From assembly GCA_018711185.1 (NCBI GenBank), contig DVIQ01000110.1:1-64000 (forward strand): a stretch of 64,000 nt of DNA, given 5' to 3'. Positions 1 to 7,675 of this stretch are shown here, piece by piece. Source of the stretch: Candidatus Limivivens intestinipullorum. GTDB taxonomy: Bacteria; Bacillota; Clostridia; Lachnospirales; Lachnospiraceae. Position 1 is the stretch's first letter, and each line of letters opens with the position of its first letter. Below the pieces are notes generated by a model that was not told the origin of the DNA, ran no database searches, and worked only from the letters and a program-made list of their open reading frames with translations. The translations under genes and the position numbers were made by a program.

Positions 1-1473
1 ATATGTTTTGGTAGTCTTCTTCCAGTAAACGTAGTTGATACGGTTACTGCACTAAATAAATTATTTGGCACGGAACAGCATCAAGCCGCTGGCCCAGATG
101 TAATTGATCCGATAATTATTCAAGAAGGAAAAGTTTTAACAAAATATTTGAATGAAATAATTTCACTATATAAGGATTGCAACTTTAGACCAGCCATTAT
201 TATTATTTTAAAAGATAATGACTTTGATCGAGCTAAAAGCCTATTAGCGAATTGTCCAGATGGAATACAAATCAAATTTATTAAAAATAGTGGTGAAACG
301 CAATTTTATAAGGTAGTAAATACTGGCGCAGATAATATTGAAGGATTTATTTCGGCTTTTTCTCATCAGTGTTTTAGTACATGTTCAAAGACGAAGAGAG
401 ATGTTTTGTTGAATGAAGAGTGGGCCAATAATTCTGTTATAAGGAAATATGGTCCACAAATATTAAAAATAAGAACTCATTTACTTTTTGATGAGAAAAA
501 TGAAGTGCATAATTACATAAATGATTTGTTAAATCAAGTAACTGATACAACCAATTATACTTCTTATGAAAAAACAGTTCTTGAAAGCTTTAAATGCATT
601 TTGCTTCTGTTTAAAGTTTTTTGCAATGATCGTGCAGGAAATGACTTAAAAGCAGCATATAGTCTTGCAGTCGATCTAAATAACGATATATTAAAGGCAC
701 ATACTTTTCGATTTGCTTATTTTTGGGATGCTTGTTCATTAACGCAACAGCTAGATATGTTAAATGAGGCTCATACAATCTTTCTAAACAATGATATAGC
801 TGACCATGCAATATATTGCAAGAATAATGCTAACGTAACACAATTTGATACAGGACGGGTTTATGTAAGAGATTTTGATAATTTATTGGAAGAAGCTATT
901 TCAAATGTTCCCGGGTTGGTTGGTATGTCACATATTTTCAATAATACAGGAGTAGCCTATTTAGTTACAGGACAACCTGAAGAAGCAATGGAATATTTCT
1001 CAAAAGGCGTAGATTATGCTCATGGACAGGAGAGAACTGTTCAAAGATTAGCACTACATATTAATAAATTTCTAGCTGATTTTTATTGTGGAGAGATTAT
1101 AAAAGAACAACACTTAAGGAAAGTTTTAAATGAAATATTTGATGGGATGGTGAGAAACAATTTTCTACCATTTATCTCGTCAAGATATGTTCTTAATATT
1201 TTGTCTATATCATTACAGCAAAATTTAGATTTAGGAATGGACTTGCTGTCCTCTTTCCCAATAAGAGATTTATTAAATCAAGGAATAACTTCGAATCCTA
1301 TAGGTGGCGGACAGATTTTGCTCCAGACAAAATATCTGGAGCAAAAATATAAAAATCTGGTTTTGTTGGATAATCCGCCTGCTTATAATACAGTGGAAGC
1401 AATAACAGGAGTGCGAAAAGACTTTATTGTAAAATATGGGATTAATCCGTTTTATTTTTGTACATGGCTATAA
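1..1473 (+). CDS. TPR-like protein, 5' end cut by window
   Basis: The reading frame is open from base 1, so the gene begins outside the window; the first in-window start-like codon (TTG at 148) is unlikely to be the true start. The visible part is about 490 residues. The C-terminal half looks like alpha-helical tetratricopeptide-type repeats, for example the stretch around NNTGVAYLVTGQPEEAMEYF, which has the TPR spacing of small and large residues. I do not recognise the N-terminal part. Composition is very AT-rich compared with the genes after 4 kb, which suggests acquisition. Its last 22 bases overlap the 3' end of the convergent ATP-grasp gene. It could be the sensor half of a larger regulatory or NTPase protein, but no Walker motif is visible here. 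Function unknown. Confidence 0.65.
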   Translation: MCFGSLLPVNVVDTVTALNKLFGTEQHQAAGPDVIDPIIIQEGKVLTKYLNEIISLYKDCNFRPAIIIILKDNDFDRAKSLLANCPDGIQIKFIKNSGETQFYKVVNTGADNIEGFISAFSHQCFSTCSKTKRDVLLNEEWANNSVIRKYGPQILKIRTHLLFDEKNEVHNYINDLLNQVTDTTNYTSYEKTVLESFKCILLLFKVFCNDRAGNDLKAAYSLAVDLNNDILKAHTFRFAYFWDACSLTQQLDMLNEAHTIFLNNDIADHAIYCKNNANVTQFDTGRVYVRDFDNLLEEAISNVPGLVGMSHIFNNTGVAYLVTGQPEEAMEYFSKGVDYAHGQERTVQRLALHINKFLADFYCGEIIKEQHLRKVLNEIFDGMVRNNFLPFISSRYVLNILSISLQQNLDLGMDLLSSFPIRDLLNQGITSNPIGGGQILLQTKYLEQKYKNLVLLDNPPAYNTVEAITGVRKDFIVKYGINPFYFCTWL

Positions 1474-2465
1474 AAGGAGAGAATAGAACTCCATAGAACA
1501 AAAGCATGAACACTGTCCCCTCCGATTATGTTTCTAAACTTATTTATACTCTCATAGATTTGGTCTTGTTCATTTATTGCCGAATAAGAATGAAAAAATG
1601 CGTTTTCAGTCGATACTGTTGGCATTGGATTTATTTCTAAAAAGTAAGTATTTTCTTCTGTTAATTCTAAATCTAAGTCGTAGTGCTCTTTTTTCAGTCG
1701 TGCATCAATCCTGCAGAATGTATTGAGATTTATATCTGCTGCAAGTTTTCTGCAGGATTGAATTAGACCATCAGAAAGATTATGTGCTATATAACGCTGG
1801 AATTTATTATTTGGATTAGCATAATCTTCATCCAAGAACCAGTTAATATCTTTACTTTCTGGAATATAAATTATTGTTGGCATAAAATCCATTTCTTCTT
1901 TTACCGGATTGTATATCATAGGAATAGTTATGTCAAAACCTGGTATAAATTCCTGATAAATTCCTTCTCCATTTAGCTCACTCAGAAATTCTCTATGGAC
2001 ACCTATACTGCTACCTAAGTTTAGAGGTTTATATATTCCATTTTTATCTGAAGGGTTTAAATCAGCAGGGACAAGAAATCCTGCATTTTTGGCAAGAATA
2101 TTAGATGTTTTTTTATTTTCACCAGTGACTATGCCATATGAATCACATGGTATACATGGAATACCAATAAAGCTACATATTGAAGGAACAAGCGGCATGG
2201 AAGATAGTAGTGTACTTCCGCAATTTAAGTTTACTACAAAATCTATTTTAGGCAGAGTATTGGAAATTGCTTTTTCCACAAATGTCCTTACATCCAGGAT
2301 TAATGGTATACAGTGAAGTTGCTGCACGGCAAGTAGCCATGGGGCAATAATATCACTTTCCCATACATGATAGTGTTCAAAACCAATAGCCTCTTCACCT
2401 TCAAAAATATAGACAATTGCAATCGTTTTTCTTTTTGCTTTTTCATAAAAATTATCTGATTTCAT
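1452..2465 (-). CDS. ATP-grasp ligase, D-Ala-D-Ala ligase-like
   Basis: A 337-residue protein with the ATP-grasp hallmarks of the D-alanine-D-alanine ligase branch: an ATP-binding loop KPLNLGSSIGV at residues 146-156 (Ddl-type KPxxxGSSxGV), a RIDARL segment near 252 like the RxDF of Ddl, and the magnesium-binding ExN pair in FLEINPMPT (E277, N279). Known family chemistry is ATP-dependent joining of a carboxylate to an amine through an acyl phosphate. It is too divergent to call a cell-wall Ddl, and its AT-rich island setting argues for a specialised role such as dipeptide or peptide-tag synthesis. It is convergent with the TPR-like gene, overlapping it by 22 bases, so the two may not be co-transcribed. 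The gene starts with ATG at 2463-2465. Confidence 0.75.
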   Translation of the reverse strand: MKSDNFYEKAKRKTIAIVYIFEGEEAIGFEHYHVWESDIIAPWLLAVQQLHCIPLILDVRTFVEKAISNTLPKIDFVVNLNCGSTLLSSMPLVPSICSFIGIPCIPCDSYGIVTGENKKTSNILAKNAGFLVPADLNPSDKNGIYKPLNLGSSIGVHREFLSELNGEGIYQEFIPGFDITIPMIYNPVKEEMDFMPTIIYIPESKDINWFLDEDYANPNNKFQRYIAHNLSDGLIQSCRKLAADINLNTFCRIDARLKKEHYDLDLELTEENTYFLEINPMPTVSTENAFFHSYSAINEQDQIYESINKFRNIIGGDSVHAFVLWSSILSFYSHVQK

Positions 2466-2695
2466 AAATATGAATATTCCCCCATATCTTCGTTACAAAA
2501 TCTTTTTATAGATAATTAAGTATTATCCAGCCTATATATTACTTACAGTATAGCAGATTCCACCATATTTTTCCATTTTTAAAATTAAATTTTATTATTA
2601 ACCCAGATTGCAATATTCCATTTCATATTACGGCATACAAAAAAAACCGCCACTGCTGCCGGCCAATCCTCTGCGCCATTTCCATCTTTATATCA

Positions 2696-3613
2696 TTATG
2701 CTGCTATTTTAATCACCATCTTATTCCTTGGATGTTTCGTCCTTAAAATGTCTGCCTGCTTTCTCGCTGCCACATGAATATAGATCTGCGTTGTCCTGAT
2801 CGAGCTGTGTCCGAGTATACGCTGCAGACAGCTAATGTCTACGTCCTCCTCAATCAGATATGTAGCAAAAGAGTGCCGGAACATATGCGGGGTAATATTC
2901 CGTTCAATCCCTGCCTGCTTGGCATATTTCTTAATCATTCCTCGAATTGACTGCTCTGTGAACCGCTGATTCCTCTGGTTGATAAAGAAATAGCCGCAGG
3001 CTTTGATCTCCTTTTCATTGTCAGTATAGTATTTCTTGAGAAGATTAAGTACCTCCGGCTCTCCGATCTGTATGTAGCGTTCTTTTGCTCCTTTCCCCAT
3101 AATTCGTATCAAGCCTGAATTCAGATCAACACAATCTGCTTTCAGATTGGAAATCTCAGATACGCGCGCACCTGTTGCGAAGAGCATCTCGACAACCGCC
3201 TGATCCCTTCTCCTGCGTTTTACCTCTTTATCTGAAAGATCCGACGGATAAGCATACATAAAATTCAGAAGACGTTCAATTTCTTCCCTTGGTATAATTC
3301 TCGGAAGTATAATGTCCTCCTTGAATTTTACCTTTACTTTTCGGAAAGGATTCTCGCCAATTCTCTCCTCCTCTTCCAGAAAATTATAGTATGCGCGGAT
3401 TGAGGCAATTTTCCTTTTAATCGTTTTCTGTTTATACTTTTTATGCAGATCTGTTATAAATTGATCAATTTCCTCTTTTCCCGGATCGCAACAGGAAACA
3501 GCGTCAAAATATTGTTTTAAATCAATCCGGTATGCCTTCAGTGTTTTCTCATCCAGTTCCTTGCGGTATTTGCAATATTCAAGGTAATAGTCCACTTGTT
3601 CTTTTGCGGTCAT
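2696..3613 (-). CDS. Tyrosine recombinase / integrase (XerC/D-like)
   Basis: A 305-residue protein with an N-terminal SAM-like core-binding domain (about 1-90) and a catalytic domain carrying the full set of active-site residues: R150 in ATGARVSEI, K174 in MGKGAKER, H243 and R246 in HMFRHSFAT, H269 in LGHSS and the nucleophile Y278. It should therefore be an active strand-exchange enzyme. Length and architecture match Xer-like or small mobile-element integrases. It sits exactly where AT-rich DNA on the left gives way to ordinary chromosomal composition, so it may have mobilised the preceding genes. ATG follows a GGAGGAAAAAG ribosome-binding site. No attachment-site duplication could be identified, because the left end of the block is outside the window. 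Confidence 0.88.
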   Translation of the reverse strand: MTAKEQVDYYLEYCKYRKELDEKTLKAYRIDLKQYFDAVSCCDPGKEEIDQFITDLHKKYKQKTIKRKIASIRAYYNFLEEEERIGENPFRKVKVKFKEDIILPRIIPREEIERLLNFMYAYPSDLSDKEVKRRRRDQAVVEMLFATGARVSEISNLKADCVDLNSGLIRIMGKGAKERYIQIGEPEVLNLLKKYYTDNEKEIKACGYFFINQRNQRFTEQSIRGMIKKYAKQAGIERNITPHMFRHSFATYLIEEDVDISCLQRILGHSSIRTTQIYIHVAARKQADILRTKHPRNKMVIKIAA

Positions 3614-3711
3614 GCTTTTTCCTCCTCAATAAACAATCTAAGAACAGTTTAGCATATCCGCATCACATACCGATGGTATAGCATAATTTTAAAAGTTAGG
3701 CTGCTTACAAA

Positions 3712-4089
3712 TTATTTCCAGGAATCCCTCAATCGTTCATAGGATTCTTGAAACCCCTTTTTTCGTTCCTCTAGCTCCTGTTTCTTTACATCAGGCATCC
3801 TCTCGAAAAGCTGACAGTCCGTCAGGTCTTCCAGCCCCAGCTCCTCCTGGAAGGAATCCAGATAGTACCTTTCTACTTCCTCCAATAACCATTCAAATAG
3901 CTCCGGAGCGCTTTCAAAATATTCCTGAAGATCAAACCCTTCCCCTGGTTTAAACCACCGGAGTACAACAAATCCATATGGATATGCGTCCACTCCGCAC
4001 GTTTCTCCTTCTTCCTCAAAATACTCTCGAAAAATGTCCCAGACCTGCCTGCAATGCTCACATTCCATTTTTGATACATATTCTCTCAT
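3712..4089 (-). CDS. Small acidic hypothetical protein
   Basis: A 125-residue acidic protein, rich in Glu, Phe, Tyr and Trp, with an N-terminal CEHC pair (Cys-x-x-Cys, near residues 10-13) that might bind a metal or be redox-active. There is no signal peptide or membrane segment. It resembles small soluble, uncharacterised Clostridia proteins, but I do not recognise the family. It stands alone between the recombinase and the tsf terminator region, on the same strand as both, and AGGAG precedes its ATG. Function unknown. Confidence 0.6.
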   Translation of the reverse strand: MREYVSKMECEHCRQVWDIFREYFEEEGETCGVDAYPYGFVVLRWFKPGEGFDLQEYFESAPELFEWLLEEVERYYLDSFQEELGLEDLTDCQLFERMPDVKKQELEERKKGFQESYERLRDSWK

Positions 4090-4442
4090 ACTATTTTGCT
4101 CCTTTCACAAACCGGCTTTTGACGCAATTCACATCTGGACTGCGTAAAAACAGAATGTCTGATTTTGTCGAAAAAAAAGGGGAACAGCCCCAATTTAGCT
4201 GCTCCCGCTTTACCTTCAGTTTATAAAATTTTCATAGAAATTGCGTACTTTTCGCCGAAGGGAATTTTTTTTAATCTGACGCAATTCGGTACGTAATTTT
4301 GACGCAAAACCCTGTGCAAAAATACACGATTTTCTGTAAGTCTGACGCAGTTACGCAACTTCGGATTTTTCTCGGAAATTTTTGAAAAACCCAGCAAAAT
4401 CAAGGCTTTCGCGCCTTTCAAACCGGAACTTCGCCGATGTAC
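4090..4442. other. Gap with repeated GACGCA motifs
   Basis: No convincing gene lies here. The stretch contains several related sequences: TTTTGACGCAATTCACAT, TCTGACGCAATTCGGTACG, TTTTGACGCAAAACC and TCTGACGCAGTTACGCA, spaced 30-150 bases apart. A 66-codon frame on the minus strand reads through them with repeated NCVRL peptides, but it looks like a by-product of the repeats. The tsf terminator lies inside the gap. Confidence 0.6.
4171..4207 (-). terminator. Intrinsic terminator of rpsB-tsf
   Basis: On the minus strand GGGAGCAGC pairs with GCTGTTCCC (one G-U pair) around a 9-base loop and is followed by eight T. It lies about 235 bases after the tsf stop, with no other gene in between. Confidence 0.8.
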
Positions 4443-5375
4443 TTACATTCCCATCTGCTTCGCAACTTCCTCCGCGAAGTTCTCTTCCTTCTTCTCGATA
4501 CCTTCGCCGGTCTCGTAACGAACGAAGCCTTTGATCACAATCTTCGCATTCTGAGCCTTTGCTACGGAATCCACATACTGCTGTACGGTCTGCTTTCCGT
4601 CCTCTGCCTTTACATAAACCTGATCTACCAGGCAGATTTCCTTCAGTTCTTTATTGATACGGCCCATTACCATGCCATTAAGGATCTTCTCATTGGCATC
4701 CGGCTTTTCGTTTTTAGCCTGAACCATGAGGATCTCCTTCTCATGCTCGATGTAGTCCGCAGAAACCTCGCTGCGGTTCGTATAAAGAGGCTTCAGGGCA
4801 GCGGTCTGCATTGCTACGTTCTTTGCCATCTCTTTGATCTCGTCGTTTACAACATCGGTCTCAACATCGATGAGAACGCCGATCTTTCCACCCATATGCG
4901 TATAGGAAGCTACGAAACCGTTCTCTTCCTTTACCTGAGCGAAACGGCGGATGTTCATGTTCTCTCCGATGGTAGCGATCTGATGAGCCAGTTCCTCGCC
5001 TACGGTCTCTGTCGTATCGAACTTCCAGGGCTCCTGAAGGAAAGCTTCTACGTCCGCAGCGGAGGTTTCCATAGCCTGCTCAGCTACCTGGGCAACATAT
5101 CCCTGGAACTTATCGTTCTTTGCAACGAAGTCGGTCTCTGCGTTTACTTCTACGGCTACAGCTTTCTTTCCATCCTCGGAAACCTGAACCATAACAATAC
5201 CTTCGGCTGCGATTCTGCCGGCCTTCTTCTGAGCGGTGGCAAGTCCTTTTTCTCTCAGAAACTCAACTGCCTTGTCCATATCGCCGTCTGTTGCGGTCAG
5301 CGCCTTTTTGCAGTCCATCATACCTGCGCCGGTCATCTCTCTTAACTCTTTTACCATTGCTGCTGTGATAGCCAT
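4443..5375 (-). CDS. tsf: Elongation factor Ts
   Basis: EF-Ts is the guanine-nucleotide exchange factor that regenerates EF-Tu-GTP during translation. The 310-residue protein starts with the UBA-like N-terminal domain (VKELREMTGAGMMDCKKAL, residues about 9-27) and carries the conserved TDFVAKND motif near residue 80 that contacts EF-Tu. Length is normal for Bacillota. It follows rpsB by 72 bases, the standard rpsB-tsf order, and shares its promoter. ATG is preceded by GGAGGAATAAAAA. The terminator at 4171-4207 ends the operon. Confidence 0.97.
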   Translation of the reverse strand: MAITAAMVKELREMTGAGMMDCKKALTATDGDMDKAVEFLREKGLATAQKKAGRIAAEGIVMVQVSEDGKKAVAVEVNAETDFVAKNDKFQGYVAQVAEQAMETSAADVEAFLQEPWKFDTTETVGEELAHQIATIGENMNIRRFAQVKEENGFVASYTHMGGKIGVLIDVETDVVNDEIKEMAKNVAMQTAALKPLYTNRSEVSADYIEHEKEILMVQAKNEKPDANEKILNGMVMGRINKELKEICLVDQVYVKAEDGKQTVQQYVDSVAKAQNAKIVIKGFVRYETGEGIEKKEENFAEEVAKQMGM

Positions 5376-5447
5376 TTTTTATTCCTCCATCTTAAACATG
5401 CTTTGGCCGCAGGGCCATTTTGGTTCTGCGGCCGGGCATTTCCATTA

Positions 5448-6206
5448 TTATTCTTCGGCAGCGGTTTCCTCTGCTGCTTCTTCCGCGAACTCTTCCTCGG
5501 TAACAACCGGCACTTCGTTCTCAGCGCCCTGGTTTGCCTCGATAACCGCGTCTGCCATCTTTGAAACGATCAGCTTTACGGCACGGATTGCGTCATCGTT
5601 TCCGGGGATTACATAATCCAGCTCTTCCGGGTCACAGTTTGTATCCGCAATACCGATCAGCGGAATGCCCAGAGTATGCGCTTCCTGAACGCAGATTCTC
5701 TCCTTCTTCGGGTCAACAACAAAAATAGCGTCCGGCAGTCTCTTCATTTCCTTAATACCGCCCAGGTTCTTCTGAAGCTTTTCCATTTCCTTCTTCAGGG
5801 CGATTACTTCCTTCTTCGGAAGTACGTCAAAGGTGCCGTCCTGCTCCATGGTCTCGATCTCTTTCAGACGAGTGATACGGCTCTGGATAGTCTTAAAGTT
5901 GGTCAGCATACCGCCAAGCCATCTCTCATTTACATAGAACATTCCGCAGCGCTCAGCCTCCGTCTTCACGGCATCCTGGGCCTGCTTCTTTGTACCTACG
6001 AACAGAATGCTTCCGCCGTCAGCCACAATATCAAATACAGCCTTATACGCGGTATCTACCATGCCTACAGACTTCTGAAGGTCGATGATGTAAATGCCGT
6101 TTCTCTCGGTATAGATGTACGGAGCCATTTTCGGGTTCCATCTTCTGGTCTGATGGCCGAAATGTACGCCTGCTTCCAGTAACTGTTTCATTGAAATAAC
6201 GCTCAT
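5448..6206 (-). CDS. rpsB: 30S ribosomal protein S2
   Basis: Ribosomal protein S2 of the small subunit. I place the start at the ATG at 6204-6206 ([17 protein letters not shown]), behind an AAGGAG site six bases upstream; the frame is open further upstream, but that extension is not S2-like. The 252-residue protein has the family signatures [14 protein letters not shown] and the conserved [16 protein letters not shown], and ends in an acidic, Ala/Glu-rich tail. First gene of the rpsB-tsf operon, with a sigma-70-type promoter about 110 bases upstream. Confidence 0.96.
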   Translation of the reverse strand: MSVISMKQLLEAGVHFGHQTRRWNPKMAPYIYTERNGIYIIDLQKSVGMVDTAYKAVFDIVADGGSILFVGTKKQAQDAVKTEAERCGMFYVNERWLGGMLTNFKTIQSRITRLKEIETMEQDGTFDVLPKKEVIALKKEMEKLQKNLGGIKEMKRLPDAIFVVDPKKERICVQEAHTLGIPLIGIADTNCDPEELDYVIPGNDDAIRAVKLIVSKMADAVIEANQGAENEVPVVTEEEFAEEAAEETAAEE

Positions 6207-6309
6207 GATTCTTCTCCTTTTGGTTAAATTCTTCCGCATGCCTTTGCTCCCTCCAAGACCGTTTCCGGCACCGTTTTCGGGATATGCATACGTGTTTTTT
6301 GCCTGAAGT

Positions 6310-6338
6310 AGTATACCACAGGAACCTGGTAAAATCAA
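6310..6338 (-). promoter_or_regulatory. Promoter of rpsB-tsf
   Basis: Minus-strand TTGATT (6333-6338), a 17-base spacer and TATACT (6310-6315), about 105 bases before the rpsB ATG. The leader in between could host S2 autoregulation, but I see no clear structure. Confidence 0.75.
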
Positions 6339-6363
6339 GTTCTTTTTCAATTTACTTTTCAGC

Positions 6364-6388
6364 GAAAAGGGAGCGCGCTGCGCTCCCT
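6364..6388 (-). terminator. Intrinsic terminator of the exporter operon
   Basis: Minus-strand GGGAGCG-CAGCG-CGCTCCC followed by TTTTC, 17-40 bases after the permease stop at 6405. Confidence 0.7.
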
Positions 6389-6404
6389 CTGCCTTTTTCT
6401 GTTC

Positions 6405-7661
6405 TTATTCATGACGCAGCGCGTCGATGGGATTTAAGTTCGCCGCCTTTACGGAGGGCAGCAGTCCGAAGATAATTCCAATAAGCATGGAAAAAACTAC
6501 GGATATAATAATCGCAGTCACATTAATCCCCACCGGTGTCCCGGACATCCGGGATACCGTCTGAGCCAGGACAATGCCCGCTACAACGCCGATGATTCCT
6601 CCCATACTGGTCAGCACCACGGCCTCCGTCAAAAACTGCCCCAAAATGCTGCGCTTTTTGGCTCCGATTGCCTTTTTCAGGCCAATCTCACTGATACGCT
6701 CCGTTACGGACACCAGCATGATGTTCATAACACCGATTCCGCCTACCAGAAGAGAAATGCTGGCAATCCAGATCAACTGGTTGTTCATTGCCTCGCTTGA
6801 GCTTTGGAGCTGTTCCAGAGTTTCCAGAACGTCCCTTGCCCGGTAACGGACATCTGAGTCTCCGGTTATGTAGCCATTCAGAATATCCGCGCATTTGGAA
6901 CCGGCTGACGCCATATCGTCTGTGGTTTGTGCTTTGATTACAACATTCTGCGGCTCATCGTACATATAAGCGATGCACCAGGAAGCGGAGGGCATATATA
7001 CGATTCCGCTGTCCTCGTCGCCGATATAGGTATCGTAATCCTCTTCCGAGTTAATGACTGGCTCAAAACCCGCTTTCTGCTGGGCGACTCCTACCACCAC
7101 ATAAGGCTGCGAGTCGATTTCAATGGTTTTCCCCAGGGGATTTTCTTCCTGAAAAAGACTGCTGGCCGCAGTCTGATCCAGAATCACGACTTTCCGGTAC
7201 TGCTCATAGTCTTCGTCCAGGAATTCCCGGCCCGTTCGGACAATGTATCCGCAGGTGTTAAAATAATGCTGATCGATCCCATAGACCTGGGCGCCCTGAA
7301 GGGTACTGTTCTGATAATAGATTCCTTCCGCATAGGTTCGCACATTATAAAGGGATGCGTCTTCCACTCCATCCACATTCAGGAGCTCCTGCCGGATGCT
7401 CTCTGTAATTACCGGGATGCCATCCGGTACAGGGTTCCATTCCGATATCTCATAGTTTGTCTGTCCCTGGGACAGATTAATTTCCACCGCATTGTTTCCA
7501 GCGCCGATCAGGTTCTGACGGATCTGATCATTGGTCCCCTGAATCGTGGATACAATGGAAATAATCGACGCAATACCGATAATAATACCCAGCATGGTCA
7601 AAAAGGAACGCATTTTATGCGACCAGATTCCCTGGAAAGATAAACGGACATTTTCTAACAT
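6405..7661 (-). CDS. MacB/FtsX-family ABC transporter permease
   Basis: A 418-residue permease with the MacB architecture: one N-terminal membrane segment (about residues 18-42), a large extracytoplasmic core domain (about 45-285) and three C-terminal segments of the FtsX fold (about 290-418), including SVTERISEIGLKKAIGA, the cytoplasmic coupling helix typical of the family. Such permeases work with a separate LolD/MacB-type ATPase and a membrane fusion protein as a mechanotransmission exporter; the Bacillus YknXYZ system is the nearest Gram-positive precedent. It is the last gene of a four-gene operon and starts 14 bases after the large fusion-protein gene. Substrate unknown; peptides, bacteriocins or antibiotics are plausible from the family. 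Confidence 0.9.
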   Translation of the reverse strand: MLENVRLSFQGIWSHKMRSFLTMLGIIIGIASIISIVSTIQGTNDQIRQNLIGAGNNAVEINLSQGQTNYEISEWNPVPDGIPVITESIRQELLNVDGVEDASLYNVRTYAEGIYYQNSTLQGAQVYGIDQHYFNTCGYIVRTGREFLDEDYEQYRKVVILDQTAASSLFQEENPLGKTIEIDSQPYVVVGVAQQKAGFEPVINSEEDYDTYIGDEDSGIVYMPSASWCIAYMYDEPQNVVIKAQTTDDMASAGSKCADILNGYITGDSDVRYRARDVLETLEQLQSSSEAMNNQLIWIASISLLVGGIGVMNIMLVSVTERISEIGLKKAIGAKKRSILGQFLTEAVVLTSMGGIIGVVAGIVLAQTVSRMSGTPVGINVTAIIISVVFSMLIGIIFGLLPSVKAANLNPIDALRHE

Positions 7662-7675
7662 TGCTCTACCTCCCG

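Noticed and set aside
2696-3613. Integrase as evidence of a complete prophage
   Set aside because: No phage structural, replication or lysis genes are present in the visible block; only a recombinase and two unrelated genes.
4221-4421. A 66-codon minus-strand frame with repeated NCVRL peptides
   Set aside because: Its repeated peptides come from the GACGCA DNA repeats; no convincing ribosome-binding site and no domain.
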